Of a stretch of 64,000 nt of DNA, positions 26,171 through 35,050 are shown piece after piece. A program made the translations under genes and the position numbers. A model generated the notes under the pieces. That model searched no databases. It worked only from the letters and a program-made list of their open reading frames with translations, and had not been told where the DNA came from. Origin of the DNA: Marivirga arenosa (lineage in GTDB: Bacteria; Bacteroidota; Bacteroidia; Cytophagales; Cyclobacteriaceae); the NCBI RefSeq assembly GCF_030503895.2, contig NZ_CP129970.2, positions 3,519,001 through 3,583,000 on the forward strand, given 5' to 3'. Position 1 is the stretch's first letter. Each line of letters starts with the position of its first letter.

Positions 26171-27045
26171 ATCTGACTAATCACGATATGGCTGAATTAT
26201 CTAAAATAGCAGAAAAAGCAGCTATTGAAGCGGGACATTATATTCAAAAGCAGTTTGACCAACAATATGAAAAAAGGCATAAAGAGGGAGGAGACTCTCT
26301 TGCTTCACAAGTAGTAACTGAAGTAGATATTCAAGCTCAAAAAATCATACTTGATCAATTAGAAGAAAGTATTATTAAATATGATCTAGGGTTGCTTACG
26401 GAAGAGCAAGAGGATAACCAATCAAGATTTGAAAAGGATTATTTCTGGTGTGTGGATCCTTTGGATGGTACTTTAGCATTTACTGAAGGTAGATCCGGTT
26501 ATGCGGTTTCCATTGCTTTAATTTCAGAAGCAGGGGATCCGATCATCGCCTGTGTATATATACCTGATTCAAAAGAATTGTTTTCAGCCATTCTAAAAAA
26601 AGGACTATCTCTTAATGGAAGTCCATTTAAGAAATCAAGGTCATCTGATATTCTCCATTTTTATTACGATATAAGTCTTGAAAAGACACCTTATTTTAAT
26701 ACCATTAAGAATGAACTGCATAATTTTGCCATAAATAATGGGCTGAAAAATTTAAAGCTCCATTCAGGTCAGGGCGCAGTATGCAATGCTATTGGAGTAT
26801 TAAAATCAGGATACGGATGTTACTTTAAATTTCCAAAGGAAAACAGGGGAGGTGGTAGCATTTGGGACTATGCCGCTACCCGTTTAATATTTAATGAAGC
26901 AGGATTACTGGTTTCAACGATAAATGGAAAAAAATTACCATTAAATAAAGAGAATACCTTTATGAATAAATTCGGTATTATCTATACGTTTAATTCTACG
27001 ATTAAAAAATTTATTCTTCAGCTGTACAAGCAATTAACTAAATAA
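26167..27045 (+). CDS. Inositol monophosphatase/CysQ-family phosphatase
   Basis: A 292-aa Mg2+-dependent phosphatase. It contains the family motifs EEQED (metal-binding glutamates near residue 80), DPLDGT (D97, D100) and GGSIWDYAATRLIFNEAGG-like WDYAA near 238. CysQ proteins hydrolyse 3'-phosphoadenosine 5'-phosphate, and other members act on inositol phosphates. The coupling to a small-molecule kinase and proximity to a monooxygenase could point to a special substrate instead. It is convergent with, and immediately adjacent to, the minus-strand receiver gene. Confidence 0.82.
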   Translation: MNLTNHDMAELSKIAEKAAIEAGHYIQKQFDQQYEKRHKEGGDSLASQVVTEVDIQAQKIILDQLEESIIKYDLGLLTEEQEDNQSRFEKDYFWCVDPLDGTLAFTEGRSGYAVSIALISEAGDPIIACVYIPDSKELFSAILKKGLSLNGSPFKKSRSSDILHFYYDISLEKTPYFNTIKNELHNFAINNGLKNLKLHSGQGAVCNAIGVLKSGYGCYFKFPKENRGGGSIWDYAATRLIFNEAGLLVSTINGKKLPLNKENTFMNKFGIIYTFNSTIKKFILQLYKQLTK

Positions 27046-27408
27046 TTAAACTAAACCTGACTTATCAATTAACTCTTTGAGTTTATCAAAATTTACAGGC
27101 TTCTCTAAAAAACCTATTACATGAGGATATTCAGCTAGTTTTTCTTGATCAATATGTTCAGATGAAATCATAATGGTTTTGGGTTGATGCTTCATTAAAT
27201 CTAACACATCAAATCCACTTAATCCATCAATATATTGATCCAAAAAGATAATATCTGGATGATTTCTATGAATATCGAGTAAGCCTCCTAATGTATTGTT
27301 TCTTGAGCTAATGTGTTCAATTTCAGCATACAATTCATCCATATTTGCTTTTAAATATTTGCTGAATATAATATCATCATCAATAATCAGGTATTTTAAT
27401 TTACTCAT
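27046..27408 (-). CDS. Single-domain response regulator (receiver only)
   Basis: The 120-aa protein is a complete CheY-like receiver domain with no output domain. The acidic pocket is D10-D12, the phosphoacceptor is D57 (IIFLDQYIDG), and S82 and K103 (FLEKP) complete the site. It has no kinase neighbour, so it is an orphan. Such proteins act by phosphorelay or by protein contacts. The stop abuts the IMPase stop on the other strand. Confidence 0.88.
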   Translation of the reverse strand: MSKLKYLIIDDDIIFSKYLKANMDELYAEIEHISSRNNTLGGLLDIHRNHPDIIFLDQYIDGLSGFDVLDLMKHQPKTIMISSEHIDQEKLAEYPHVIGFLEKPVNFDKLKELIDKSGLV

Positions 27409-27674
27409 GGTTAGGCAGTTAATTTTTATTCAGAATTATTAATTCCTTAATCAGAATCAATAATACAAAAATAGTTTAGTAAGTTTTACATCATAAGATT
27501 GAATTATTGATATTTTTCTGGCATTATATTCGCTAAACAATTCTAAGTTAAAAAAGAAGAATAGACAGAAATAAATGAAACAATGAATAAAAGCCTCATC
27601 TTTTCAGCCGATTTTAAGATTCTTTTGTATTTTAGAGGATCTTTAATTTAATCTTAAATTATAATTTTAAACGT

Positions 27675-28172
27675 ATGAATAAATTATTCGCTTTTATATT
27701 TATTTCTTCAGTATTATTAGCTTGTAGTGCCCCAGAAACTGTAGAATACCAAAGCCCATCAATTGAAGTTGAAGGAGAATTTTTATTTGAAGGTCCTAAT
27801 ACTCTTCAGGGAAAAGCATCTGAAGATATTCTGGCTCAGATCGCATCTCAAAATGAAATTACAGAGGAAAATATTAAATCTATAAAACTAAAGTCTGCAA
27901 CGATTTCATTTTTTCCTGATAGTTTACGCACAGATGTTGAGAGTGCATTGATTCAATTAGTATCTGATGACCTAGAGTTGATTTCAGTTGCAACTAAAAG
28001 TCCTTTACCGCAAGAAGAGGTTATTTCTCTTGAAGTGACAGCTGAACAAGATATATTGCCTTATTTAAAAGATGATAGTTATACCTTGGTGGTAGATGCT
28101 AATATATCTTCGGATATGGACTATCTAAGTGCGAAAGTAAGTTTTGAATTTAATGTTGAATATAAAAAGTAA
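27675..28172 (+). CDS. Hypothetical lipoprotein
   Basis: A 165-aa protein with a signal peptide and lipobox (SSVLLAC, C17). The mature part is predicted beta-rich, with no family recognised. It is 6 bp upstream of the DUF2147 gene, so the two are likely co-transcribed, ending at the terminator at 28643. The divergent gap to the receiver gene holds the promoter. Confidence 0.7.
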   Translation: MNKLFAFIFISSVLLACSAPETVEYQSPSIEVEGEFLFEGPNTLQGKASEDILAQIASQNEITEENIKSIKLKSATISFFPDSLRTDVESALIQLVSDDLELISVATKSPLPQEEVISLEVTAEQDILPYLKDDSYTLVVDANISSDMDYLSAKVSFEFNVEYKK

Positions 28173-28178
28173 GTAAAT

Positions 28179-28625
28179 ATGAAAAAGTTAATTTATGTAC
28201 TTTGTTTTTTCGTTACATTTTCTTTGTCTGCTGAAAATGATCCGGGAGACAAGTTAATAGGAGTATGGAAGCCTAGCAATGGAAGATCAATGGTGAAAAT
28301 CGATAAAATTGGTAATAAATATTATGGACGTGTTGTATGGTTAAAAGAACCAACAAATGAGGATGGAAGTCCAAGGACTGATGTAAACAATCCAGATGAA
28401 TCCTTGCGTGAAACACCACTTAAAGGTTACAGATTAATTAAGGACTTTGTTTATGATGAGGAAGAAGATTTATGGGTAGATGGCACTATATATGATCCTA
28501 ATAATGGAAGTACTTATAATTGTAAAATCGAATTGAAGGATGATAACACAATTGAAGTAAGAGGATATATTGGTGCTGCTGTTTTTGGTAGAACTGATGT
28601 TTGGACGAGACTGAAAAGAAAATAA
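28179..28625 (+). CDS. DUF2147 secreted protein
   Basis: The 148-aa precursor has an N-terminal signal peptide (MKKLIYVLCFFVTFSLSA) and a single DUF2147 domain, seen from GVWKPSNGRSMVKI, GRVVWLKEPTNEDG, PLKGYRLIKDF and the terminal VWTRL. This is a common Bacteroidota family of periplasmic or surface proteins with a lipocalin-like barrel and unknown role. Confidence 0.88.
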   Translation: MKKLIYVLCFFVTFSLSAENDPGDKLIGVWKPSNGRSMVKIDKIGNKYYGRVVWLKEPTNEDGSPRTDVNNPDESLRETPLKGYRLIKDFVYDEEEDLWVDGTIYDPNNGSTYNCKIELKDDNTIEVRGYIGAAVFGRTDVWTRLKRK

Positions 28626-28642
28626 AAATAGTTAATTCATTT

Positions 28643-28676
28643 AAAAGGGCTGCAATTTTAAGGTTGCAGCCCTTTT
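28643..28676. terminator. Bidirectional terminator between DUF2147 and a convergent gene
   Basis: AAAAGGGCTGCAA (28643-28655) pairs perfectly with TTGCAGCCCTTTT (28664-28676) around an 8-base loop. A-runs and T-runs on both sides make it work in both directions for the converging genes ending at 28625 and 28682. Confidence 0.88.
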
Positions 28677-28681
28677 ATATT

Positions 28682-29743
28682 TTATGGGCTTACCAAACTC
28701 AATGAAAACTGGATATACCAAGTATTACTTAAGCTATTTTCTTGCAAATAATCATCTCCATTAAATCCTCGATAAAATTCACCTTCATCTAGCTCAAAAG
28801 AGTAATTAACTCTATAGCCTGCTTGGCCACTAACCCAAATAAAATCATTTAAGCCTCTAGAATAAGTTAAACCAGCTCTTATTTCAGACCTTCTCAATTC
28901 TACTGAATTATTAGTAATAGTTGAAGCGGCCTGATAATTTCCAAAATTGCTTAGGTTGTAAGTAGCACCTTCAACATAATACCCCATTAAAAGTAAATTT
29001 CTACTATTCATACGATATCGTGCTTGTAATCTAGCAGGTAGCAGGGCTTCAATTCCCCATTTTTCATTTTTAAAGGTTTTATAATAATAGACTACAGGCA
29101 GTACATTTAAAGCACCACCTAAATAGGTTCTTGAAACTCCAGCTCCCCACATTAAATTATCATTGGGTTTAAAACCATAAATTAAGGCTGCAGGAACTCT
29201 CGTATTGGATAAAGAAGGTGGATTATCAAAAGAGTAATCACCGTTTAATTCAACTCCTAATTGCGCCAATAAAAAGCTCTTTTCATTTAAAGGTTTGAAT
29301 AATGTAAAGTTTGTATTTAACCATTTCAAGCTGTAATCCGATAAAGTAGCATTTAAAGGATTTTGGTAGATCACATCATTTCCACTATTAAAACCAAACT
29401 GAACATAATTAAAACTCCAGTTTATTAAGATATTGTTTTTGGAAAGCAAGGGTACATTAGAATTGAAACGAAACCCACTTGCTTGCGACCATTCAGCTTC
29501 CTCTTCAGCTACATCTCCAATCGCAGGAGTAGTTAATGTAGAGGGTCCGTGATAATCTAATCCAAAACTTACCAATTGGGTTGGACTTTGGCCTAAAGTT
29601 TTATTCGTACAGAAAACTTTCAGACTACTTCCAGCTTCTTCGAACATAGAAGGATCAAAATCATCAAAATCGTCATCACCATCTTGACCCATAATCATGT
29701 TAGTTGAAAGCAGTAAGAAAAATAATAGTATATAGTTTTTCAT
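28682..29743 (-). CDS. Outer-membrane barrel protein, DUF6268-like
   Basis: A 353-aa secreted protein: signal peptide ending MIMGQ, then a short acidic stretch (DGDDDFDDFDPSMFEE), then alternating aromatic strands typical of an outer-membrane beta-barrel ending in a short hydrophobic strand (WYIQFSLSLVSP). It resembles the DUF6268 family by layout; this is a tentative call. No operon partner is present. Confidence 0.65.
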   Translation of the reverse strand: MKNYILLFFLLLSTNMIMGQDGDDDFDDFDPSMFEEAGSSLKVFCTNKTLGQSPTQLVSFGLDYHGPSTLTTPAIGDVAEEEAEWSQASGFRFNSNVPLLSKNNILINWSFNYVQFGFNSGNDVIYQNPLNATLSDYSLKWLNTNFTLFKPLNEKSFLLAQLGVELNGDYSFDNPPSLSNTRVPAALIYGFKPNDNLMWGAGVSRTYLGGALNVLPVVYYYKTFKNEKWGIEALLPARLQARYRMNSRNLLLMGYYVEGATYNLSNFGNYQAASTITNNSVELRRSEIRAGLTYSRGLNDFIWVSGQAGYRVNYSFELDEGEFYRGFNGDDYLQENSLSNTWYIQFSLSLVSP

Positions 29744-30207
29744 TTTATAATAGTTATGGATTTAAGTTATAATATTTCAATAATAAAGATATTAATAATT
29801 TATTACAATGGCTGAAAGTTAAATCTACAGTAACATAAATAAAATGTATTATACTGTTAAAGAATATTTATATCCGTAAATATGACATAGCCACTCATTT
29901 TTTTTGAATTGTTGATATTGCTTAAAATACCCTATTAACTATAAAATAGAATTTATTATTTAATCAGAAGGTTACAATAAAAATTTGAATAGGTGCGTAA
30001 CTTATATACACATTTGTACACAATATGTGGTTAAACCATGAAGAGAATTTACATTTCTCAGAACTTGATAATTTTTTAATCAAAAAGTAAAAAGAAATTA
30101 GTATAGTTTCCAAATAATCAAGTATTTAGCGCATTATTAAAATGATTTATATAGGCTATGGCTAATAAATTATTCCCTACTATTTTTTTACTTTATAACT
30201 AAATAAA
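29744..30207. other. 464-bp gene-free AT-rich gap
   Basis: This lies between divergent genes and must hold both promoters. No coding frame of note, strong hairpin or repeat was seen. An AATGATTTATAT string near 30140 resembles half of the palindrome at 219-232 but the second half-site is missing. Confidence 0.6.
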
Positions 30208-30621
30208 ATGCTTTCAAATTTAATTTACGTAAGTAAACGTAAGAGTAATTGCACAGAAGAAGAAATCAAGAAGATTTTGGATTCTTGTGAGAGAAATAAT
30301 TCGGGTGAAGATATCACAGGGGTATTGCTATACTCAAAAGACAGCTTTGTTCAATACCTTGAAGGAGAGTATAAAAAGATCTTCGAATTATATGATAAAA
30401 TAAAATTGGATGATCGTCATAAAGAAATTAGACTGATCAATAGCAGTCCAATTAAAGAAAAAGTATTCCCAAGTTGGCACATGGGCGCTAAAAAACTTGA
30501 TTTCTCAAATATCGAATTCAAAACCGATATTACTGAGAAAGATAAAGGAGAGTTTAATAAAATTCTTAACGGAGAAAATTCTCCAAATTCAGTGGAATTG
30601 CTGAAGAAGGTATTTAATTAA
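30208..30621 (+). CDS. BLUF-domain blue-light sensor
   Basis: A 137-aa stand-alone BLUF protein that binds FAD and responds to blue light. The photoactive residues are all present and are offset by one from cyanobacterial PixD: Y7 (LIYVS), N31 (NNSGEDITGVLLY), Q49 (FVQYLEG), W90 and M92 (SWHMG). A short C-terminal helical tail (about residues 105-137) replaces any output domain, so it must act through a partner protein. It is monocistronic, followed by a strong terminator at 30645. Confidence 0.92.
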   Translation: MLSNLIYVSKRKSNCTEEEIKKILDSCERNNSGEDITGVLLYSKDSFVQYLEGEYKKIFELYDKIKLDDRHKEIRLINSSPIKEKVFPSWHMGAKKLDFSNIEFKTDITEKDKGEFNKILNGENSPNSVELLKKVFN

Positions 30622-30644
30622 AAATTTACCGATTAAAAAATTTG

Positions 30645-30672
30645 AACACAGACTATCAGTCTGTGTTTTTTT
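30645..30672 (+). terminator. Rho-independent terminator after the BLUF gene
   Basis: AACACAGACT-ATC-AGTCTGTGTT, a perfect 10-bp stem, is followed by a run of T. A textbook terminator 24 bp after the stop codon. Confidence 0.92.
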
Positions 30673-30771
30673 ATGCTTTTTTTCATGATTTAGAGATTTA
30701 TAAGGGACTAGGAAACATATGCAGATGTCAAAACTTTCGCATCATAATTTATTAATCATTACACAAACATT

Positions 30772-33291
30772 CTACAAACTCCACTGAATTGAAAGGTTAG
30801 GAGTGAATTTTAGGGCTTGCTGCCTTATTTCTTGTATCGTATTATCTGAATCTAATAGATAGTACTGATTAATGATATTTTCATAATTAATGAAATTCCA
30901 AAGTGAAATAGCGAATTGTAGTTTCTGATTAAGCCTCAAATTATATGTATACCTTATAGATAAGTCAGGTCGCATATAAAAAGGTAAACGATAGCTATTG
31001 ACCGTCTGATACAATATCGAGTCATTAACAACCTCTTGCCCTTCTACAATTCTACTGAAAGCCCTACCTGAATGGTAATTTAGGCCTAATGCAAATTCCA
31101 ATTGCTGCAATTGATAGCTTATCCCCATTCCACCTGCATGTGGTACATCAAAATTACTTGGAAAAGAAGAAGGTGTAAATTCCGAAAAATTGTATTCGGT
31201 ATTTGAAATAGAATGGTTCAACCATGCATTCAAATCATCCATCTGCTTATTAATTAAGATATCAATCCCTTTTGAAGTATAATTCCCGCTACTTCTGATG
31301 AATCTATATTGATTTTGAAATCCCTGACTACTACTGCTTATATTTTTTACGTCTTTCCAATAGCCTTCAGCACTAATTAGCCAGCCATTTTTGCGGTAGT
31401 GCCCACCTATCGAAATTTGACGACTCGAGATTATAGGAAGATCTTGATCATTTACTAAAACCCATCTACGCTTTTCAACTGCTAAAAAATCGGTTTGAAA
31501 ATCAATGATTTGAGTTGTCGTTTGTGTTTTAAGCTCTGCCAAAAGCTCAATGTCAAATGCATCATTAAGCTGTTGGTTAAAGGTTAAGCGTGGTTCAAAA
31601 CTGTATTGATTAAACTTATTAAAATAATTCATTCTTAAGCCCACTTTTGCAATGGATTTTCCCTGAAAAAAAGACCATCGAATATCGTTGATAATAGAGT
31701 GAGTTTGAAGTACTTCTTTTACATTTCGGCTAAAGGCTGGTTTGTTAATTTCATCAAAATTAAGCACGCCAACTTCATTAAATTGATATCCATAATCATA
31801 CTGAAGTCCGGTTTTAAGCTTTTGACTATTCATGAGTGTTAAATTCAGGTCTAGAACCTCATTTTGCTGCCGAAGAATTTGATCATTGGGTATATCATAA
31901 TTAATTGAATTTAAATCATATGAGGAAGCAGATAAATGAATTTTTGTATTCAACTGCTGAGACCACTTTCGATTTAATTCTGCAGAAGCTATCCAGTTTT
32001 GCTGGCTTAACTCACTAGTCTTAGAATCAATAATTCCATTATTAAGTGCACTTTCCTCATAAGAAATAGTATTGTACATGTTTAAATAACTAACTCTAAG
32101 TTTATCTCTTGAATTAATATCATAAAGTAGTTTAGCCGAATAATCGTGAAAATTAAAATATTGATTGCTCCTTAAAGTATCAGTGGCTTGTACAAACTGT
32201 GACACCTCCGTATTGGCAAAAGCCCGTTCAAAATAGTTATCAAAAGTAGGAGTATTCAAAACATCCGCTATTGACCTTCTGGCTGATAGATTTATGGCTA
32301 TTTTATTAGTAAGTGGTATCTTCCAATAACTATTAGCATTTAACATATTTAAACCTACTGCACCTTCAAAGCTTTGGTTAATTTCATTTTCCATTTTAAT
32401 ATTGAGCACACTTGAAATACCGCCTGGATATAGGGGAGAGGTTCCATTTTTAGTCAATTCAACCTGATTAATTAAGTAGGGATTTAGGGCAGAGATAAGC
32501 CCGAAAAAATGCCCAGTTTGATACATTCTGGCTCCCTCCCAGAGCAGTAAATTTTGATCATTTGAACCACCTCGCACATTAATATCAGAAACTCTTTCAT
32601 TTAGACTTTGAATGCCCGGAAGCTTCTGAATACTGAAAAGAACATCCTGCTCACTCAGGCCAGGTAAGAGTGAAGTATTGGGTACATTTATGCTTATGGT
32701 TCCATCACTTTTTTTATTAATCCCTTCAGTTAGATAATACTTAGTTTGCACTTCTTTAAGCATTGTATTACGAGACTGAAGCCCTATTTTATTTACTTTT
32801 TCTCTATTTAATGATTTTATGCTCAACTGCTGACTTTCATAATTCAAATGGCGAATTATGAGATTATCTACTTCCGCATCCCTTATTTTAAAACAATAAT
32901 TACCCAGGCTATCAGTATAAAATACTTTTTTTCCATAGATTATAATGCAATTTTCTATAGAGGCTCTATTCTGTTTATCGAAAACATGTAAACAAATCAA
33001 ATCCGAATGCTGATCATTCCTGACGCTGATGGTGTAGAATTGTGCATTTAACTTATTGATTTTTAAAGGAGTTTTTGACTCAATCCATTGCAGATAATCA
33101 TCTAAAGATTGATGGGAGACAGGATAAGGAAGTTTTAAATGCGCAACATGCTCATCTACATAGGAAAAGTTAACCTGATATTTTGATTCAAGTGAATCGA
33201 GAAGGGCAGGCAAAGAAATAGAGCTCTGTTTTTGGGCAAAGCTGGTAAAAGGTAAAATGAATACTATATAAAATACTATTCTTTTAATCAC
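30772..33291 (-). CDS. TonB-dependent outer-membrane receptor with N-terminal STN domain
   Basis: The 839-aa precursor has a signal peptide, an STN (secretin/TonB N-terminal) signalling domain (about residues 25-90), a carboxypeptidase-regulatory-like segment (about 95-160), a plug (about 205-300, DINVRGGSNDQNLLLWEGA) and a 22-strand-type barrel to the end. The STN domain and the overlapping FecR gene (8 bp) show a FecA-like surface-signalling receptor. No SusD partner is encoded, so siderophore, vitamin or small-ligand uptake is more likely than glycan import. The substrate is unknown. Confidence 0.88.
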   Translation of the reverse strand: MIKRIVFYIVFILPFTSFAQKQSSISLPALLDSLESKYQVNFSYVDEHVAHLKLPYPVSHQSLDDYLQWIESKTPLKINKLNAQFYTISVRNDQHSDLICLHVFDKQNRASIENCIIIYGKKVFYTDSLGNYCFKIRDAEVDNLIIRHLNYESQQLSIKSLNREKVNKIGLQSRNTMLKEVQTKYYLTEGINKKSDGTISINVPNTSLLPGLSEQDVLFSIQKLPGIQSLNERVSDINVRGGSNDQNLLLWEGARMYQTGHFFGLISALNPYLINQVELTKNGTSPLYPGGISSVLNIKMENEINQSFEGAVGLNMLNANSYWKIPLTNKIAINLSARRSIADVLNTPTFDNYFERAFANTEVSQFVQATDTLRSNQYFNFHDYSAKLLYDINSRDKLRVSYLNMYNTISYEESALNNGIIDSKTSELSQQNWIASAELNRKWSQQLNTKIHLSASSYDLNSINYDIPNDQILRQQNEVLDLNLTLMNSQKLKTGLQYDYGYQFNEVGVLNFDEINKPAFSRNVKEVLQTHSIINDIRWSFFQGKSIAKVGLRMNYFNKFNQYSFEPRLTFNQQLNDAFDIELLAELKTQTTTQIIDFQTDFLAVEKRRWVLVNDQDLPIISSRQISIGGHYRKNGWLISAEGYWKDVKNISSSSQGFQNQYRFIRSSGNYTSKGIDILINKQMDDLNAWLNHSISNTEYNFSEFTPSSFPSNFDVPHAGGMGISYQLQQLEFALGLNYHSGRAFSRIVEGQEVVNDSILYQTVNSYRLPFYMRPDLSIRYTYNLRLNQKLQFAISLWNFINYENIINQYYLLDSDNTIQEIRQQALKFTPNLSIQWSL

Positions 33292-34195
33292 GATTTATAA
33301 TAACCTTTTTGCCTTTTATGACAAAAGATAAATGAAGTGGTTCAGTAATAGATTTTAATGCGAGATTAATATCATCATGGCTAAAACTTCCACTAAATAA
33401 GGTTTTTTTATTTATATCTTTTGTATCGATGGTTACATCATATTGTCTTTCGAATTCTTCTAATACATATTGATAAGGGATACTGGAAAAACTACTGATT
33501 TGATTCATCCATGAAGGAGTTGTTGACAATGATTTATGAATGAGTTGGTAATTAGATTTTTGGGCTTTAAAAATATCGCCAGGCTTTAACACCTTAATAT
33601 CATCACCAAAACTCACCTTAACAGAACCTTCATAACAGCTAACTTCAAATATATCGTTTCTAGCTAATACATTAAATTCTGTTCCTAATACTTTAACATT
33701 ACCATTTTTAGTTCTAACATCAAATTGAATACCCTTTTCTACATCAAAAAAAGCTTCACCTTTTAATGATAAAGTCCTTTCTTCATCCCAGTTCTTGGCA
33801 TCATAGGATACTTCTGATACTGCATTAAGCCATACTTTAGAAGAATCTGGTAATAAAAAATTACTGTGCTCAGCCGTATAGGTTGATTTTACATCCTCAG
33901 CTGTATAGTTGTAATATAAATAAGCACTCAGCAAGACTAATAATAGGGTTGCTGCTACTTTATAAATACTATTCCATGGGTTGAACCTAATTTGGCGTTG
34001 CTTAGGCGCCTCCTTCAATTGCTCTTGTAAATATGAATATTCGGATTCCTCTTTATATTCAGGCGCTCTGAAGGCTTGTAAATGTCTATCAAGCTTCACA
34101 AGATTTTTGTAATCATCTGTTTTTCTGAATTCTTTAAATTCCTGCTCGGAAAGTGTATTATCCAGCCATTTTTGTATGTATTCTTCCTTTTTCAT
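33284..34195 (-). CDS. FecR-family anti-sigma factor
   Basis: A 303-aa inner-membrane protein with a cytoplasmic N-terminus (about residues 1-80), one membrane helix (about 84-100, VAATLLLVLLSAYLYY), a periplasmic FecR domain (FLLPDSSKVWLNAVSEVSY, GEAFFDVEKG, VKVLGTEFNV), and a C-terminal DUF4974/STN-like domain (VLEEFERQYDVTIDT). It relays ligand state from the receptor to the sigma factor encoded 58 bp upstream. Confidence 0.93.
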   Translation of the reverse strand: MKKEEYIQKWLDNTLSEQEFKEFRKTDDYKNLVKLDRHLQAFRAPEYKEESEYSYLQEQLKEAPKQRQIRFNPWNSIYKVAATLLLVLLSAYLYYNYTAEDVKSTYTAEHSNFLLPDSSKVWLNAVSEVSYDAKNWDEERTLSLKGEAFFDVEKGIQFDVRTKNGNVKVLGTEFNVLARNDIFEVSCYEGSVKVSFGDDIKVLKPGDIFKAQKSNYQLIHKSLSTTPSWMNQISSFSSIPYQYVLEEFERQYDVTIDTKDINKKTLFSGSFSHDDINLALKSITEPLHLSFVIKGKKVIINRD

Positions 34196-34253
34196 GATTG
34201 TCCTAATAATATAACAGACAAGGAGATAAATCTCCTACCACATTACTTAATTT

Positions 34254-34766
34254 TTATATGCCTTCTACCTTTTCTCTTATTAGAGCCAAGGCCTTATATA
34301 TTCTTTTTTCTACCGCTTTTCGTGAAATCCCAAGCATATCGGCTATTTCCTGATGTTTTTTACCTTCAATACGGTTTAGTAAAAAAGTTACCCTCATTTC
34401 TTCCGTTAATTCATTAATAGCAGATTCTAATTTGTTTTGATATTCCTGCTCTTCTAAAAGGTATTCTGGATTCTCATGTGTATATGATTTTGGTTTGATT
34501 GCACTAAACTTTTGAGCTGTTTTAGATTTATCAATCTCATTTAGAATGAAATTTTTAGCTACAGTGAATAAAAAACTTTTTGCTTTTTCAAAAGGAACAC
34601 TTGCGCAGTTATTCCAAAGTTTAACAAAAGCCTCTTGAACAACATCTCCAGGATTAAAAGCATCCCCATATTTATAATATAGGAAATTGTGTAAATCCTT
34701 AGCGTGGGCACTAAAGAGTTTACTATACACTTTTTCTTGGCAAACATCCTGTTTCGATTCGCTCAT
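34254..34766 (-). CDS. ECF RNA polymerase sigma factor (FecI-like)
   Basis: A 170-aa sigma-70 family factor with region 2 (about residues 22-90, DVVQEAFVKLWNN) and region 4 (about 110-165, LLNRIEGKKHQEIADMLGIS and KAVEKRIYKAL). It is the first gene of the sigma/FecR/receptor unit and is presumably released on ligand binding to transcribe the unit. The divergent gap to the lipoprotein gene on the plus strand could hold its target promoter. Confidence 0.93.
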   Translation of the reverse strand: MSESKQDVCQEKVYSKLFSAHAKDLHNFLYYKYGDAFNPGDVVQEAFVKLWNNCASVPFEKAKSFLFTVAKNFILNEIDKSKTAQKFSAIKPKSYTHENPEYLLEEQEYQNKLESAINELTEEMRVTFLLNRIEGKKHQEIADMLGISRKAVEKRIYKALALIREKVEGI

Positions 34767-35050
34767 AAATCTATTAAAAAGAAATTTGAAGTTTTAATCA
34801 CTTAATAAAGTTAAAAAAACTAAAAGGGGGATGTATCAAATTATTATATAATTTACTTATATCCGAAATAATTTTTTTATTATTCAATAATAAGATTTTT
34901 ACAATTTTTGTAAAGTGCTATTTATCAATAGTTTACAAATACATACTCTTTTATAATAGAGGTGGTAATTTGAACTAAATAAAAAAAATTAAAGTCAGTG
35001 GTAGGAGTTTGCTCCTTCATTCTGTTTTATACACAAAGAGCGCAATTATT

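Noticed and set aside
30140-30160. Fifth Crp/Fnr-type site upstream of the BLUF gene
   Set aside because: Only one half-site matches; the second (ATAG) differs at two bases.
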